A stretch of DNA of 64,000 nucleotides from Cryptomeria japonica (lineage: Eukaryota; Streptophyta; Pinopsida; Cupressales; Cupressaceae): contig NC_081406.1 in the NCBI RefSeq assembly GCF_030272615.1, forward strand, positions 396,264,439-396,328,438. Direction: 5' to 3'. Positions 35,341 to 47,084 of the stretch are shown here, one piece after another. Every line of letters starts with the position of its first letter. The first letter of the stretch is position 1. A program made the position numbers and the translations under genes. The notes beneath the pieces were generated by a model that saw nothing but the letters and a program-made list of their open reading frames with translations, was not told the DNA's origin and made no database searches.

Positions 35341-36060
35341 TCTCATCACAACATTCACATACAACTGTTGGACAACAAGATAATTTCAAAAGGATCTCAA
35401 ATTTTTTTTGAAAAATTAGGAATTGCTTACATTACAAGTCTTGAAAAGCTTACAAAATCACTAAATTTCTCATAAGGAAAATGATTTACAAGAGTTTGCT
35501 TTGTACTATAGTAAAGCTAAAAATCCATAACTAAGAAGAAGAGAAGAAGGAGAATGACTTATATCAAGAAAGAGCTCCAAAATATTTGAATTTTGAATTG
35601 CTAGTTGTCTTTAACTCCATGCTCCATCTGATTTACTTGATTGAAAGTGGCAAGCTTGAGTGAAGTGGAGATTTAGGTGTGTTGGTTGCTCATTCTCCTC
35701 CAAATCAGACACTTTGTTAACTTTGATTTTTAAATAATGATGTTGATGGGCGAGCAAACTTGAAAAGCCTATAAAATAGGGCTTGGAAGTGGAGTTACTA
35801 GTTGTCTATGCTTTCAAATGTCCCCTTTACGATCCAAGTATGAATTCAAAGAGGTGGGGATGGCTATCTCTCTCGTTACCGAAACTATTTATGTAATTAC
35901 AGGAATGAATACACAACTTTAAGTATACTCTTAGTTAGACAAATATGACCAAGCAACACTAGCCTAAACATGTCTGAAGACAACCTGTAGACTGTATGGA
36001 TAATAATCCTCATAATTAATAAATACAGAAAAGTGCTCTAAGAATAGAGTCATCTCTATA
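35341..36060. other. No recognisable gene; possibly the 3' part of an antisense LINE scrap
   Basis: Short open frames only. Its position next to the minus-strand LINE RNase H fragment means it could hold that element's decayed 3' end, but no tail motif is visible. Confidence 0.35.
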
Positions 36061-36069
36061 TCCAGTTCA

Positions 36070-36400
36070 AAAGAATGAGCCTTCTGCCTTATGGAGCCCA
36101 TCCTAGTTTTGATGATAAATCAACTTCAGAGTGAAGTTCTCTGTACACATGAGGTTAAGAGATTTAGTTAGAAGAGAATAAATAGATGACTTCCACTTCC
36201 TTAAAGATAGGGCTAAGCACTAAGATCTCCACTCTGAAGGTTCCTTTTAACCAATTAATGATCACCAGAGAGTCCCCAAAGACCTAAAATTTGGTGATCC
36301 CATTCCTAGTAGCTAATTGAAAGAGTAACTTAATATCTACCCCTGACTCTCTTCTATAGTAGAGGTATGGGGTTCGAGACAAATAAAAGCAGAGGAAGCT
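36070..36400 (-). pseudogene. LINE RNase H fragment
   Basis: On the minus strand the text reads LLFQLATRNGITKF, a stop, then VFGDSLVIINWLKGTFRVEI with the catalytic GDS. LVLSPIFKEVEVIYLFSSN follows, and after two stops HVYRELHSEVDLSSKLG with the final catalytic Asp. This is the pattern of the C-terminal half of plant LINE RNase H. RT is not found upstream of it on the minus strand (higher coordinates), where the sequence changes character near 36430. Confidence 0.62.
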
Positions 36401-36843
36401 TGCATCTATCTCCACTGATGGAAGGGGGAGATAGTAATTGGTAATAAGGGCCCGTTACCTGAAGATACACTACAGGTTCAAACCTTTCTCCTATTAATTA
36501 GGTGATTCCCTCTCGATAACTTCTTTAGTTGTGAAAAAACATGAACCGAATGCTCTTACTTCAATATTCAGACCTATGAGGAGAGACCTTGCCTACATCC
36601 TACTGTAATAACTCTAATTAGATAAGATATAAAGAGTCGTCCGGCCAGTGAAGATTCTTAGCACAAATCCCTTCGCCTTTAGATCCTCCCATCCACCCCC
36701 CTTCATAATAGTGGGGAGGGGCTCCCTTCTGTAGGATAGGAGGAGAAAGTGTTTCAATTAAATACCCAGGGTTGGGCAGGCCCCTACTATTCTAAGGTAG
36801 TGATTGGGCCCCTAAACTAATCTTCCTCCTAGGGGGGAGGTTG

Positions 36844-36875
36844 GCCCTACTATTATAAGGGGAAAATAGTAGGGC
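36844..36875. repeat. Perfect 11-bp inverted repeat (hairpin)
   Basis: GCCCTACTATT (36844-36854) and AATAGTAGGGC (36865-36875) enclose a 10-nt loop. The half-word ccctactatt also occurs near 36781. Confidence 0.8.
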
Positions 36876-38039
36876 TAGTTCTAACTATTCCACCCACCCC
36901 ACATAGCTAGGGGTTGGGAATAATAGGTCTCATTTTACTGATCAAAGAAAGTGTCCTACAACTTATTATAAGGGGGTAAGGGGAATAAATGTTAGAGTGA
37001 TAGGGATCTATTCTTCTCCTCTCCAAACTAAATGACATGGACGTTTACCACCACACTTCGATGGTGGATCAATAGTGGGGAAGTCAAGGCATTGTATCAA
37101 TCAACTAGTTCCAGACAGATTGGTTTATTATGTGATCACTGTATGAATAGAATACATTTATGGAGTTGCTCCCAATTATTTTTGGAACCTAAAGTCGATG
37201 CATCCTTTTGGGGTTGGGGGTACGAAGTGACGTCCCTTCTCATTGGGCATTCTGAGCAACATAGAACCTTTCTCTTATATAGTCAATTCCTTGACAATAG
37301 ATAATGCCCTCTTTATTAATTAGTCACATAGCCTCCTTCTCTCACCCACCCCTAGGGCTTGATTGAAGCCCACCTCTTATAGTTGCTAGAATCAAGTAGT
37401 AGGGCATTTTCATTAAGGAAGTTCCTTCCCCGGGGCCAAGGATGGAGAATATGTCCTCCTCAAACAAAAAGATTTGTAACAGGATAAGAAATTTCTATGA
37501 CTGGACTGACCACTATAGATGGATGGGCCACGGGCGGGGAAATCGTGTGACTGACAGTCCCACTAGCAAAAATGATTCAGTGTATCTCCCCAAGGGGATG
37601 AGAAAGGTTTTAACAATCGTGACTAATTGAATGAAGTGAAGCTACTTATTCTTACCCTACCTCATAGGGCAATGGATCAACGATAGCTTAATTGTGATCT
37701 CCTAAATATAGATTAGGATCACAGTCAAGAATTGGAGCAACTGCTTACTCTACATTACAATCGATAATATAATCAATGACTTAATTAACTACTTAACCTA
37801 GACTTGCAACTGTTCCTGCCTCCCTAGTCTTTATCTTTTCTCTAAGTGTTTTATCTGGTGCCATTTCAATATAATCTACTGATGACGAAAGGATTATATC
37901 CCCTTCCTATTTGGAATAGCCAGTGGTATATGAATTGACACCTCCTATGTTTCTCTCTTTTGTCAATGAAACCAGCCTTTTTGGACCATGAACATCGAGA
38001 AGGGAAGGGAGTGAACCATGCAACCATAACCTCTTGGTC

Positions 38040-39380
38040 GATTGTGGCGGTATTTTATGCTCCTGCCCGATAAGAGGGATATGTTGTTGCTCCAGCCACA
38101 AGGAATGGTTCACCTCATTCAGTGGTTGGTTCACATGATTCGAATGGGATCGGTATCTTTAGTCCAGCCAATCATGAGAGCAGTAAGATCTAGCCCTAAG
38201 ACCCAGAAGTGAAGGTAGCTAGGGAAGCACCAGTAGCAATTGCATTTGCACCAGCGGATGATTCAGTTTACCTAGAAGTTGTTGATCTTGTTGATTCTAT
38301 TATTGAAGCCAATGGTTCTATTGATTCCACTGATTATGTAATTGTTAATGCACCACCTACACCTCCATATCCATCAACTCTATACGTAGTAGTTTGAGAT
38401 CCTGCAACAGAGCCGATAGCAAAAAAAATGGCACCAATAGCACGAACATAAATAGCAAGGAGAGGTGCACCAGTAGATCTAGCTTTAGATCCAGTAGCAG
38501 AACCACCATATAGTTCAAAACCATTAGTAATGGACCCACCATCTCCAGTTGTTTACCAATCACTAGAAAAAGTGGATCCAGAAGTGGATGGAGCAAAGCC
38601 AATAGCAAGAGCATAGACAAAGATAACAGTAGATTCTTATTTATTTAATTAGTGGGTTTTGTTGATTCTACAACATGAGAAGTTCCATACGCACAAGAAG
38701 ATCCTACAGAGCTACCAAACTTAGTAGCCATCTGACTAAGCTAGATAGACAAATCCATAAACCCCTATGGGACCAGCAAGTAGCAAGCCACCCACCTATT
38801 GATCTTGATCTAGTAACGAAGCAAGAATCGGTTGACTCAATAGTTTTATCAGAAGCAATAGTAGTATATTAAGTCATCGTTGCAGCTTACCCAACACCTC
38901 CTTGTCTAGCATACCCTATAGCTTGTCCAACATACCCTACAGTAGTAATAGTAAGGAAGCCAACACCTTAAGACCCAGCAGCTAAGGTAGCTAGCACAAA
39001 GGGATAGGCGGCTAGTTATGATCTCGATCTAGTTGTTGATGGAGCAGTTGATTCCTTTGATTCTAATCTAGTGACATAATTTCTGGTGCTAGTAGAAGAT
39101 ACAGGATGAGATAGAGATAGAGTAGCTTATTCAGTTTAAGCACCACCAACAATAGTAGATCCTACAGAGCTATAGCCTGCAGTAGCACCCATCGCAATAG
39201 TATATTCTATTGAAGCAATACCCATAGCAGTTTCAATAGCAAAGGTAGAACTATGGGAGGGAGGTAGTTTATTGGGAGCACAGGAAGCAGTTTTGGTGGA
39301 GCTTGTTCAAGAGCCAATGCCCTTCCTTCATTGGATATCTCATTCCAAAACCAACAGCTACCCTAGGTTCATAATGATAT
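38040..39380 (+). pseudogene. Decayed Pro/Ala/Val-rich reading frame with internal repetition
   Basis: Frame 1 from 38040 to 38640 and then frame 2 from 38675 to about 39380 read like protein: EVKVAREAPVAIAFAPADDS, VNAPPTPPYPSTLYVVV, LALDPVAEPPYSSKPLVMDP, then AAYPTPPCLAYPIACPTYPT and AVAPIAIVYSIEAIPIAVSI. Stops of all three types interrupt it. The segments around 38190-38370 and 38960-39130 are alike (DPEVKVA / DPAAKVA, then Asp/Val/Leu-rich text). I know no such protein. It may instead be a degenerate GTAGCA-type simple repeat, so confidence is low. Confidence 0.22.
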
Positions 39381-41250
39381 TGAGTCCCAGATCTATTGGA
39401 TGGCACTAAGAATCATGTTGACCCATAATTTATAATTGATCATACAGGCCCAGTTGAATATCAAAATGTGGGTCCTATAGTCCTTGTTGCCTTTAAAAGA
39501 GTAGGGGGGCCAAGCACCCCTAGGATTTGAATAAGGATAGAAAAGAAAAGGAGTAAAGGTAGCATCTCTTCCTATCCCAACATCCTGACTGACAAAAGCA
39601 TATCCTTCTCCATATGTAGGGGCGAACTCCCACCCACCACTAGAAGTAAAGTTGGCATTTAGGTAGAAATCATATTAGTCTTGGTATTAGATTCGACACA
39701 ACTTAAACCCCCACCGATCCTCACACATGCAAGTCTATTTAAAGAACAGTAGAATCATTCCATGATTCTGGACCTTTTGAATAGGTCATGGGCCTTCCAT
39801 TGCGTAATATCGATATCGAGTTTTGGCGCTAGTGGGAAGAGATGATGAACTGATGGCCCACAAGTGCTAATATATATTCATATCCCAGGTGAGTTGGGGC
39901 CTAGGAGGATGAGGTGGCTCAAGCCCTAGTCTCAGATCCATGGGAGATAGAAGCACCCATAGAAAAGGGATAAAAGGTGGTTTACCTCTTTTATGACGCG
40001 ATGCAATTTGGACATTGTGATCTTGACGCCCTTCCCCATGTGCTTGGAATTGACTCATTACTAATAAATGCTGATAGAGATTCATTTCACCTATCCCAAC
40101 AACTAATCTACCTCAACTATAATTTCCCCCCTCCCCATTCCATAGTATAGCCTAGGAATAGTATAGTTTTGACATAGGCATGGATGGGGAAGGCATAAGC
40201 ATGGGTAGAGGTGGAGGCAGGGTTCAATGAGGGAAGGGAAAGGCATAGGTAGAGCCAGTGGCATCAGAGCCATATGCACACCAGAGACAACTAGAATTCC
40301 CTCCCACCCAAAGAACATCTGAGTTAGTAGCAGAGATAGGGGTAGCATCGTAGAGAGCCCTAGCTCACTGCATTAATTTGAGGTTGAGAGCCTGGGCCCG
40401 ACCCTTAGAACAGTAGGGGCCCTCCCACCTGAACTATACCCCCCACCCAGTAATAATTGTTGGTTCAGGAAGATATAGGAGAAATAGTTATAGTTCCTCT
40501 CATTTGGTCAAAATCCATTACTAGGTGTTCCAGATCGGTCGCAGTCCCTAACCGGTGATTGACCCATGAGCATACTACTCAATCCCACACATGCAAGTCC
40601 TAACCAGACATAGCAAGAGAACATCAAAAATAAATAAAGAGAGTCCAAACCAAAGAATCTCACTATTAGTTGGAAATATTTCTAGGGATGAAATGGCAAT
40701 GCCAATCCCAATATTATATTTATTAAGGTCCATGAGTTTGAAAAATAATTATGTTTGCCCTCACAGGGATTGATAGAAATTGTTTTATTCCAGCACTTCC
40801 AATTGTTCCAGTTTTGAGCTCACATCATATGATGTGTAAAGCCAAAAGAATAAAAATACTTATCTGGGTTTCCCCCCTCTCTATAGTTGCACATTCACTT
40901 CCTCACAAATATTTTGGAAGATGCATGCGTTTGAGGTCTGTCAATGGGTGTACAACTTGGCAGAATTTTCTATTGTGATTGGGATGGATGCTAGGGCTCG
41001 AAATGGATGGTAGCCTCTCGACATGGGCACAACAGAGAAGCACCCAGGTTGAAGAGGGACAAAAAAAAACACAATTTTCCATATTCAGATCAAGGAATCA
41101 TAGGCTCTTAAGGTCATCCGTAAATATGTATATGTGTAGGGGAAAAAGTGAGACTAAGTATGGAAACCCTAATCACACTCTCATACATACTCATGGAATA
41201 TGAAAGAGCCTAGGGAGGTAACACACGTCGGCTACTTCTTATGAGAAAGA

Positions 41251-41914
41251 GAGAGCCATGGATTACCTCTTAGGTTTTCTATTCCTTTCTTATAAATGGG
41301 AGAGAGAAATGATGCAAAATGCAATCTAACCTAGAAAACAAGTAAGCAAGCAAATCCTAATCTGAGAATGTAGATCAAAGAACAACCGATACACTATTGA
41401 AAAGTACAGATTAGAAGGCAAAATCAAAGGTGCACTTGTGTCTAAAATCTAAGAAAAAATGTCTGGGACCAGGGTGCCACGCCACTGTCTTGATTCTGCA
41501 ATGTTGGAGTTGCAACTAAGAGGAAGGATTCTGAGATCTATAAGTTGTTGTTCTGCCAAGTCCTGCTAATGGAGGGAAATACCAGAGCACCACACCCCTA
41601 TCCTTGACAAGTTTCTGCACTTTTTGAGGTTTCTGGGTGGTGTAGATGCCTATTCCAGACTTGTACCTACTTTTAGATTCTTGTTTCTGTATCTGAAACT
41701 AAAAAGGAAGATTTGGGGTGGCTATATAGGGTTTTTTCGTAGTAAAAGCCCCATGTTGGTGATTTCCACCTCCACGAATAGCCAATAATGTACTGAAAAT
41801 GTGTGTGCAAGAACCTTGTTTATATGCAAGACCCTAAGAATGAAAGTAAACAACCTAGAGAAACCCTAAAGACTAAACCCTAATTGCTTATAATTGATAA
41901 ATTAAATGCTCTAA
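41251..41914. other. Left flank of the Tekay insertion, no gene seen
   Basis: Non-coding. Before the insertion it was contiguous with the sequence beginning at 54435. It ends with the target duplication tctaa (41910-41914). Confidence 0.6.
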
Positions 41915-42484
41915 TGTCATGCCCAAACTTTTGGGCACAAACGAAATAATTTTTTTTTTTTTAAATACTTAACTTAGAACGACTAACTTAATTAAAATAA
42001 TGAAAACTAGTTTGGTCTTAACTAGGTTTTAAGTGAATCAAACAACTAAGCCAATTGGCAAAATAAAACATCTAAGTTACAAGCGGATTAAAAATCTCTA
42101 ACAAAATAAATATTGTCTTCCATTAATAAAAATTAAAATCTCAAACTTAACAATTAATCGCAAATTTAAATGATCAATATTTATCTTCTAGTTCTTTAAT
42201 TACCTAGGATCTAATAAATTGTCCTAGCCATTAGATTAAACAAACCTATTAAATAAAATTTCCATAAATTAAAATACCTTATAAATTCAAAATTTAAAAG
42301 GGCCAACTTGACCCTACACATATAATTTTATTTTATTTTTCCCAAGGGTTTACCCTACCCAAGGGTTTTTTTTTTAAAAACATTTTATTAGAATGCTCCT
42401 ACATTCATTTAATAATTCAAAGTGAATTACTTAGTTTTACAAAAAACTAGTTTGATATCAAATAATTATAGAAGTTAAATTACT

Positions 42485-42539
<55 letters not shown>

Positions 42540-43146
42540 TTACCTATATATATATATATATGTTTATGAATATATTCTAAAGAGAAGGGGGGGGTGTTTA
42601 TTTTATTTTATTAATTAACCCCTTTTTTTTAAAAATCCTACAAAGTCACATGTTAACCCTAACCCCTTCTTATACACTCCCACACACACATATCTTATTT
42701 TAAAATCTAAGTGTGTTTTCCCTAACCCAAAACTAGGGTTAGGGCATATATGTTATAACATTTATAATTTTTTTCTTGAGTGCTGTGTGTGTGTGTGTGA
42801 ATGACTCTTTTAATTTTATTTTTTTGTGTCTATGTGCAGGTGTGGGCTTGACGACCATAGGAGGCGGTGTTTTAGGTTTCTTCCACAGCGGGCACGCAGG
42901 ACCGAGCCGGGAGTTTTTCCACGGAGGAGGGAATCCGAGTGGAGGTGGGAGGAGGCAGTGCAGGGGGTACTGCGAGCTGCGGATGTACGACGCTGCCCAC
43001 AGCTGCGAGCTTTCGCAGCCTGTGGATGTCACCGCCCACAGCTGCGGGCTCTCGCAGGTTGTGGATGGTGCTACCCACGGCTGCGGCCTTTACCCTCCAA
43101 ACATTTTTTTTTCTAGTTTTTTTTTTTTTAAATGTGTTTATCAATT

Positions 43147-43211
<65 letters not shown>

Positions 43212-43218
43212 GTATATG

Positions 43219-43249
<31 letters not shown>

Positions 43250-46151
43250 CAAAATATATATGTATATATAAATATATATGTAGATATATATATCTGTATC
43301 ATTTTGCTTAGGAGATATTTAAGTTTCCAGATTCATATTTTTTTTTTTAAATGTGTATATATATATATATATATTTTAACATGCAGAAAACTAATAAATG
43401 GTTTGCAGTCTAAAAATAGATGTAATATACATTTTCTAGATTTTTTAATAATTAGGCTTTAAATTTGCTCTGATCTCTCTTATATACAAAACTCAAACTA
43501 ATTATTTCTTTAGCATATTAGACCTAGTTTAGAGGAAAGAAGAGAACTAATTTTGTTTATTTGCTTAAAGCATTCTGTACTATTAATGCATTCTAAATAG
43601 CAATCTTAAAATATAATCCTTTTTGGTAAACAAAATAAAACTAAAACTAAATGCTATTTTTTTTTTTGATAAAATAAGCTACTACGATAAGATTTATTTT
43701 CTGCATTAAATGGAAAAATAAATGACAGATTTCTTTTATTTGCAGCAGCATTAATATACATAAATGAACATATAGAAATAAAATTAATTTATTTGCAGAA
43801 TAAACATAAATGCAACAACATCATTTCTCTTTTAAAAAAAATGAAGATTTAAATACAAGTTCATATATTCCATCTTCTTTTTCTTTGCGAAACTAACCAA
43901 AGTAAGAAAAATATATTTCTTTAGCAAATTCAAATACAAAATAAATAATAATACACATGAGTTTGAAAACCCAACTAATAATTCCCTTCCATAGAAATAT
44001 GAATAACATAAATACACTTTTTTTTTTTAAATAAATACAACATAGCTCTCTTTCTTTTTCCTTTTTCTTGCTATAAATAAATACATTCTTTTTGAACTAT
44101 TTCTGCAACTTAGAACAACAACTAATCCCTTTATCCTTTCTTTTTCATCCCAAACAACCTGCAATAAAATACAACTTGACCATGGAGAGCTCACCTCCCA
44201 GCCTAGGCTTACTAGAAGCCACCCCCGAGCTTGGAGAACCAAGTACTAGATGGTTCACAAACAAACAAACAACACAACAACAAAAGCAAACACTTAACAT
44301 GCATTTTCCCATCCCAAGCTACACTCTCACCACAACTTGTGATGAACTTTCCATGGGTGGAAGTGGACCAAGTACCATTGGGGAGATTGCAAGAATAATA
44401 CAACTCAAGCCACCTCATGGAAATATAAAATACAACAAAAAAATTCACCTCCACACCTTATGCCCCCCAAAGGCATAAAAGCCATATTTTCTCCCCTTAT
44501 GACCCCCAAATGCATACACAAGGCTATGCAGCAAGGGTCACAAAGGACACCCTTGAGATCACTCTCCATAAGGAGAGCCTCTCACCCAAGGCTTTCATAC
44601 TCCTTCCACCCCAAGACCATCCTACTCTCCCAAGAGTAGGAGGCCTTGGACACTCCCAAAACAAGAACACATAAACAAAGAACATGGAAATGAAAATTTA
44701 CATTTTTCTCCTACAAACAATTTACATATACACATCTTTTCATACAAGCATTTCTTTCTTTCAAAAACAACGTAAACAACATAACAAAAGGAAGTAAAAC
44801 CAACCTTAATCTACCAATAGGTATGTTAAACTTAGTTGGGGATGAGCTGCCCAAATCGACACAAACTTTCCACCAACCCTTCACCAAAATTCTATCCTAC
44901 AACTAAATTTAAAAAATTGCATAATCTCCAACAATGGAGAGTGGGTGATTACTCATTAAGTCCCTAATCCTTGCCTAAGAAGGCCTCTCACACACTTCCC
45001 AACCCCTTGGGTGAGGTTAGAGTTCCCATTGGTTGCTCTTCCCAACCTCTTACATATTACTAAAACTAGAAAGGGAAAAGGTGAGAGAGGATGGGGAAGA
45101 GAGTTTGACATCAAAAGGGAAGGTTGTCTATCCTAGGAGGAACCTTCTAAGTTGAATTTTCGCTCACCTTGGGAAAACCACTTTTTGAGGTGACTAAACA
45201 GTCACATGGGAGTAGTCACATGTTTCAAAATACCCCTAACCCATAGGTATACCCTTTGGACCTTTGGAAAATCCCTAAAACTGACCCTAGGAGTCCATTT
45301 GACCCCTTAGAAACCCATCTGAAGTTAACCTACGGGTCAAACCTGAGTTGACCACTCCTAAGACTCCCTACCCAAGGAAAATTTGGGACCACACTCTTTT
45401 GTTTGAATGGCTTTGGTAGAAACAAAACTCCCTCCAATAGAGAAGTCAAAATCAATGACACTAATCAACACATGTGTCAAGTGACACAATAAAATACAAT
45501 ATAAAAATCACACATGGAATTTGTCTCTTGTAGGTTTACACAATTAAATAAAATCAAATTAACACACATGCATAATTTACTTTCACAAATAAAATACATT
45601 ACAAACGGGGTGTTGTCTCTCCAAATAGACAACCCCTGGCTTAACAAACGTACATTAGTCTAGGTTTGGTTCTCCATATTTATTCCATGGTCACATGGAT
45701 AATTTTCCTGCGCATCTCAATTAACACATTAGTAATTCCAAGTAATCACAATTATACATAATTAAATAAATATATTTCATTGCACATCAAACACTCATAC
45801 ATTTGACAATAATAATTCAATATCTCATTCATTCAAATTCGATTCCACATAAGCAATTATCATAATTCTCAAAATTGAACCATTCATAAAATAAGCATCA
45901 TTTTTCTATCATCAAAATGAAGTCCTGCAATTCCAATAATGACATTCACCATCTCAAAGTAATTCTATTCTAGCAACATATAAAGTTTCATAATCAAAAT
46001 GCATAAAATGAAGCATCAATATACGTCAATGTGATCCAAATCATGGAGTCATATAGGTTCTAAATCCATAAAGCATAAAATAAAGCATCCATAATAGTCT
46101 CAATATGCAAATAACTGAAAATGTCAAGCTAAGTCGGGGTAGGGCCTCACA
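41915..46151 (-). repeat. Tekay element 3' LTR
   Basis: On the minus strand it starts TGTGAGGCCC and ends CATGACA. It contains a near-terminal palindrome (TGCCCAAA/TTTGGGCA at 41920-41937), a (TG)n tract (42490-42537), a GC-rich minisatellite with about 3 units, AT microsatellites (43149-43285 and 43357-43374), and a long non-coding remainder. A 128-codon frame at 44092-44478 is antisense to the element and probably chance. Confidence 0.95.
42841..43105. repeat. GC-rich minisatellite in the 3' LTR
   Basis: About three units of ~38-40 bp (gtggatgtcaccgcccacag / ctgcgggctctcgcag type), each holding a CAGCTG or GGCTGC core, in an otherwise AT-rich LTR. Confidence 0.8.
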
Positions 46152-46163
46152 CCCTCCCCCTAT
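46152..46163 (-). other. Tekay polypurine tract
   Basis: On the minus strand ATAGGGGGAGGG lies immediately before the 3' LTR start TGTGAGG. Confidence 0.85.
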
Positions 46164-46179
46164 AGGCATGAACTTCCTC

Positions 46180-47084
46180 CTAGAGTTCATCAAAAAGGTG
46201 GGGGTACTATGGTCTCATACGTGCTGCATCCTCCCATGAGGCTGTGACCTCATCATAGCAATCCCACTAGACCCTAACCTGGTCAAGCTCTCGAAGTCGA
46301 AGGCCCAGCGTTTGGTGTGCCAAAATGTGAATGGGCTCCAAAGCTAGCTGCCCATCCAACTCCACCTGCAAGGCATCCCAATCTAGAATATGAGACTCAT
46401 CATAGATATACTTCCTCAAAACTGAAACATGAAACACATCGTGGATGCATGACAGGCTAGGTGGCAATGCTAAATGGTAGGCAACTGGTCCTATCCTGTC
46501 AAGGATCTCAAATGGTCCTACAAATTGAGGTGCAAGCTTAGAACCCTTTCCATATCGGATTGGACTCTTATGTGGTCACACTCTCAAGAAGACTCTGTCT
46601 CCAACCAAGTAGCTACGATCTATCCTCTTCACATCTACATATTTCTTCTGTCTATCATGTGCCTCTCTAAGACGCTGCCTAATCAAATCCACCTGCTGCT
46701 CCATATCCCAAACTATCTCAGGACCAATAGCAACTCTGTCCTCTATGCAGTCCCAACTCAACGGTGTCCTACAAGGTCTGCTATATAATGCCTGATAGGG
46801 TGGCATCCCCAAAGACGTGTGATGCCCATTGTTATAGGCAAAATCCACTAAGGGAAGGTACTCTTCCCATCTGGTCTGGTGATCCATGATGTATATGCGA
46901 AGCATATCCTCTAACACCTGATTAACCCTCTTTGTCTGGCCATCCATTTCCGGATGATAGGCTATACTGAAATTGAGCTTGGTACCCATAGCTGCCTGTA
47001 ATGCCTTCCAAAAGAAAGAAGTGAAAAGGGAATCCCTATCAGAAATGATCTTGCGTGGAACGCCATGAAGTCTGACAATAGGTG
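46180..47084 (-). pseudogene. Tekay integrase C-terminal half plus chromodomain
   Basis: This begins inside the catalytic core at [20 protein letters not shown] (second Asp kept). [20 protein letters not shown] follows, where Glu is expected before Arg-Val, so the catalytic Glu is Lys. Next come [20 protein letters not shown], the [20 protein letters not shown] linker, and a Tekay-type chromodomain ([13 protein letters not shown], a stop, WDCYDEVTAS, YPHLFDE). The HHCC zinc domain and first catalytic Asp are absent. Stops include TAG at about 46269 and TGA near 46578. It is fused in frame to RT at about 47073-47084. Confidence 0.92.

Larger units (their letters stand above)
36430..41250. other. 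Unassigned block, possibly organellar (mitochondrial) DNA insert
   Basis: Base composition and word use differ from both sides: more balanced GC, many GTAGCA/GATCTAGTA words, and short GC-rich palindromes such as the hairpin at 36844-36875. I see no retrotransposon motif and no identifiable mitochondrial gene, tRNA or rRNA. Plant mitochondrial intergenic DNA has this look, so a nuclear mitochondrial insert is a hypothesis only. Open frames at 37032-37304 and 37442-37630 match nothing I know. Confidence 0.3.

Noticed and set aside
37032-37304. 90-codon frame in the unassigned block
   Set aside because: No recognisable motif; length is within chance expectation for this composition.
42650-42745. 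Interstitial telomere array
   Set aside because: Only single ccctaaccc words occur, with no tandem array.
43104-43300. Ile-Tyr repeat proteins in AT microsatellites (also 51425-51664)
   Set aside because: These are direct translations of (AT)n tracts.
44092-44478. A 128-codon frame kept in both Tekay LTRs (also 52370-52756), antisense to the element
   Set aside because: The two LTRs are only about 3% different, so survival of one chance frame is unsurprising. There is no domain, and the frame contains runs of low-complexity text.
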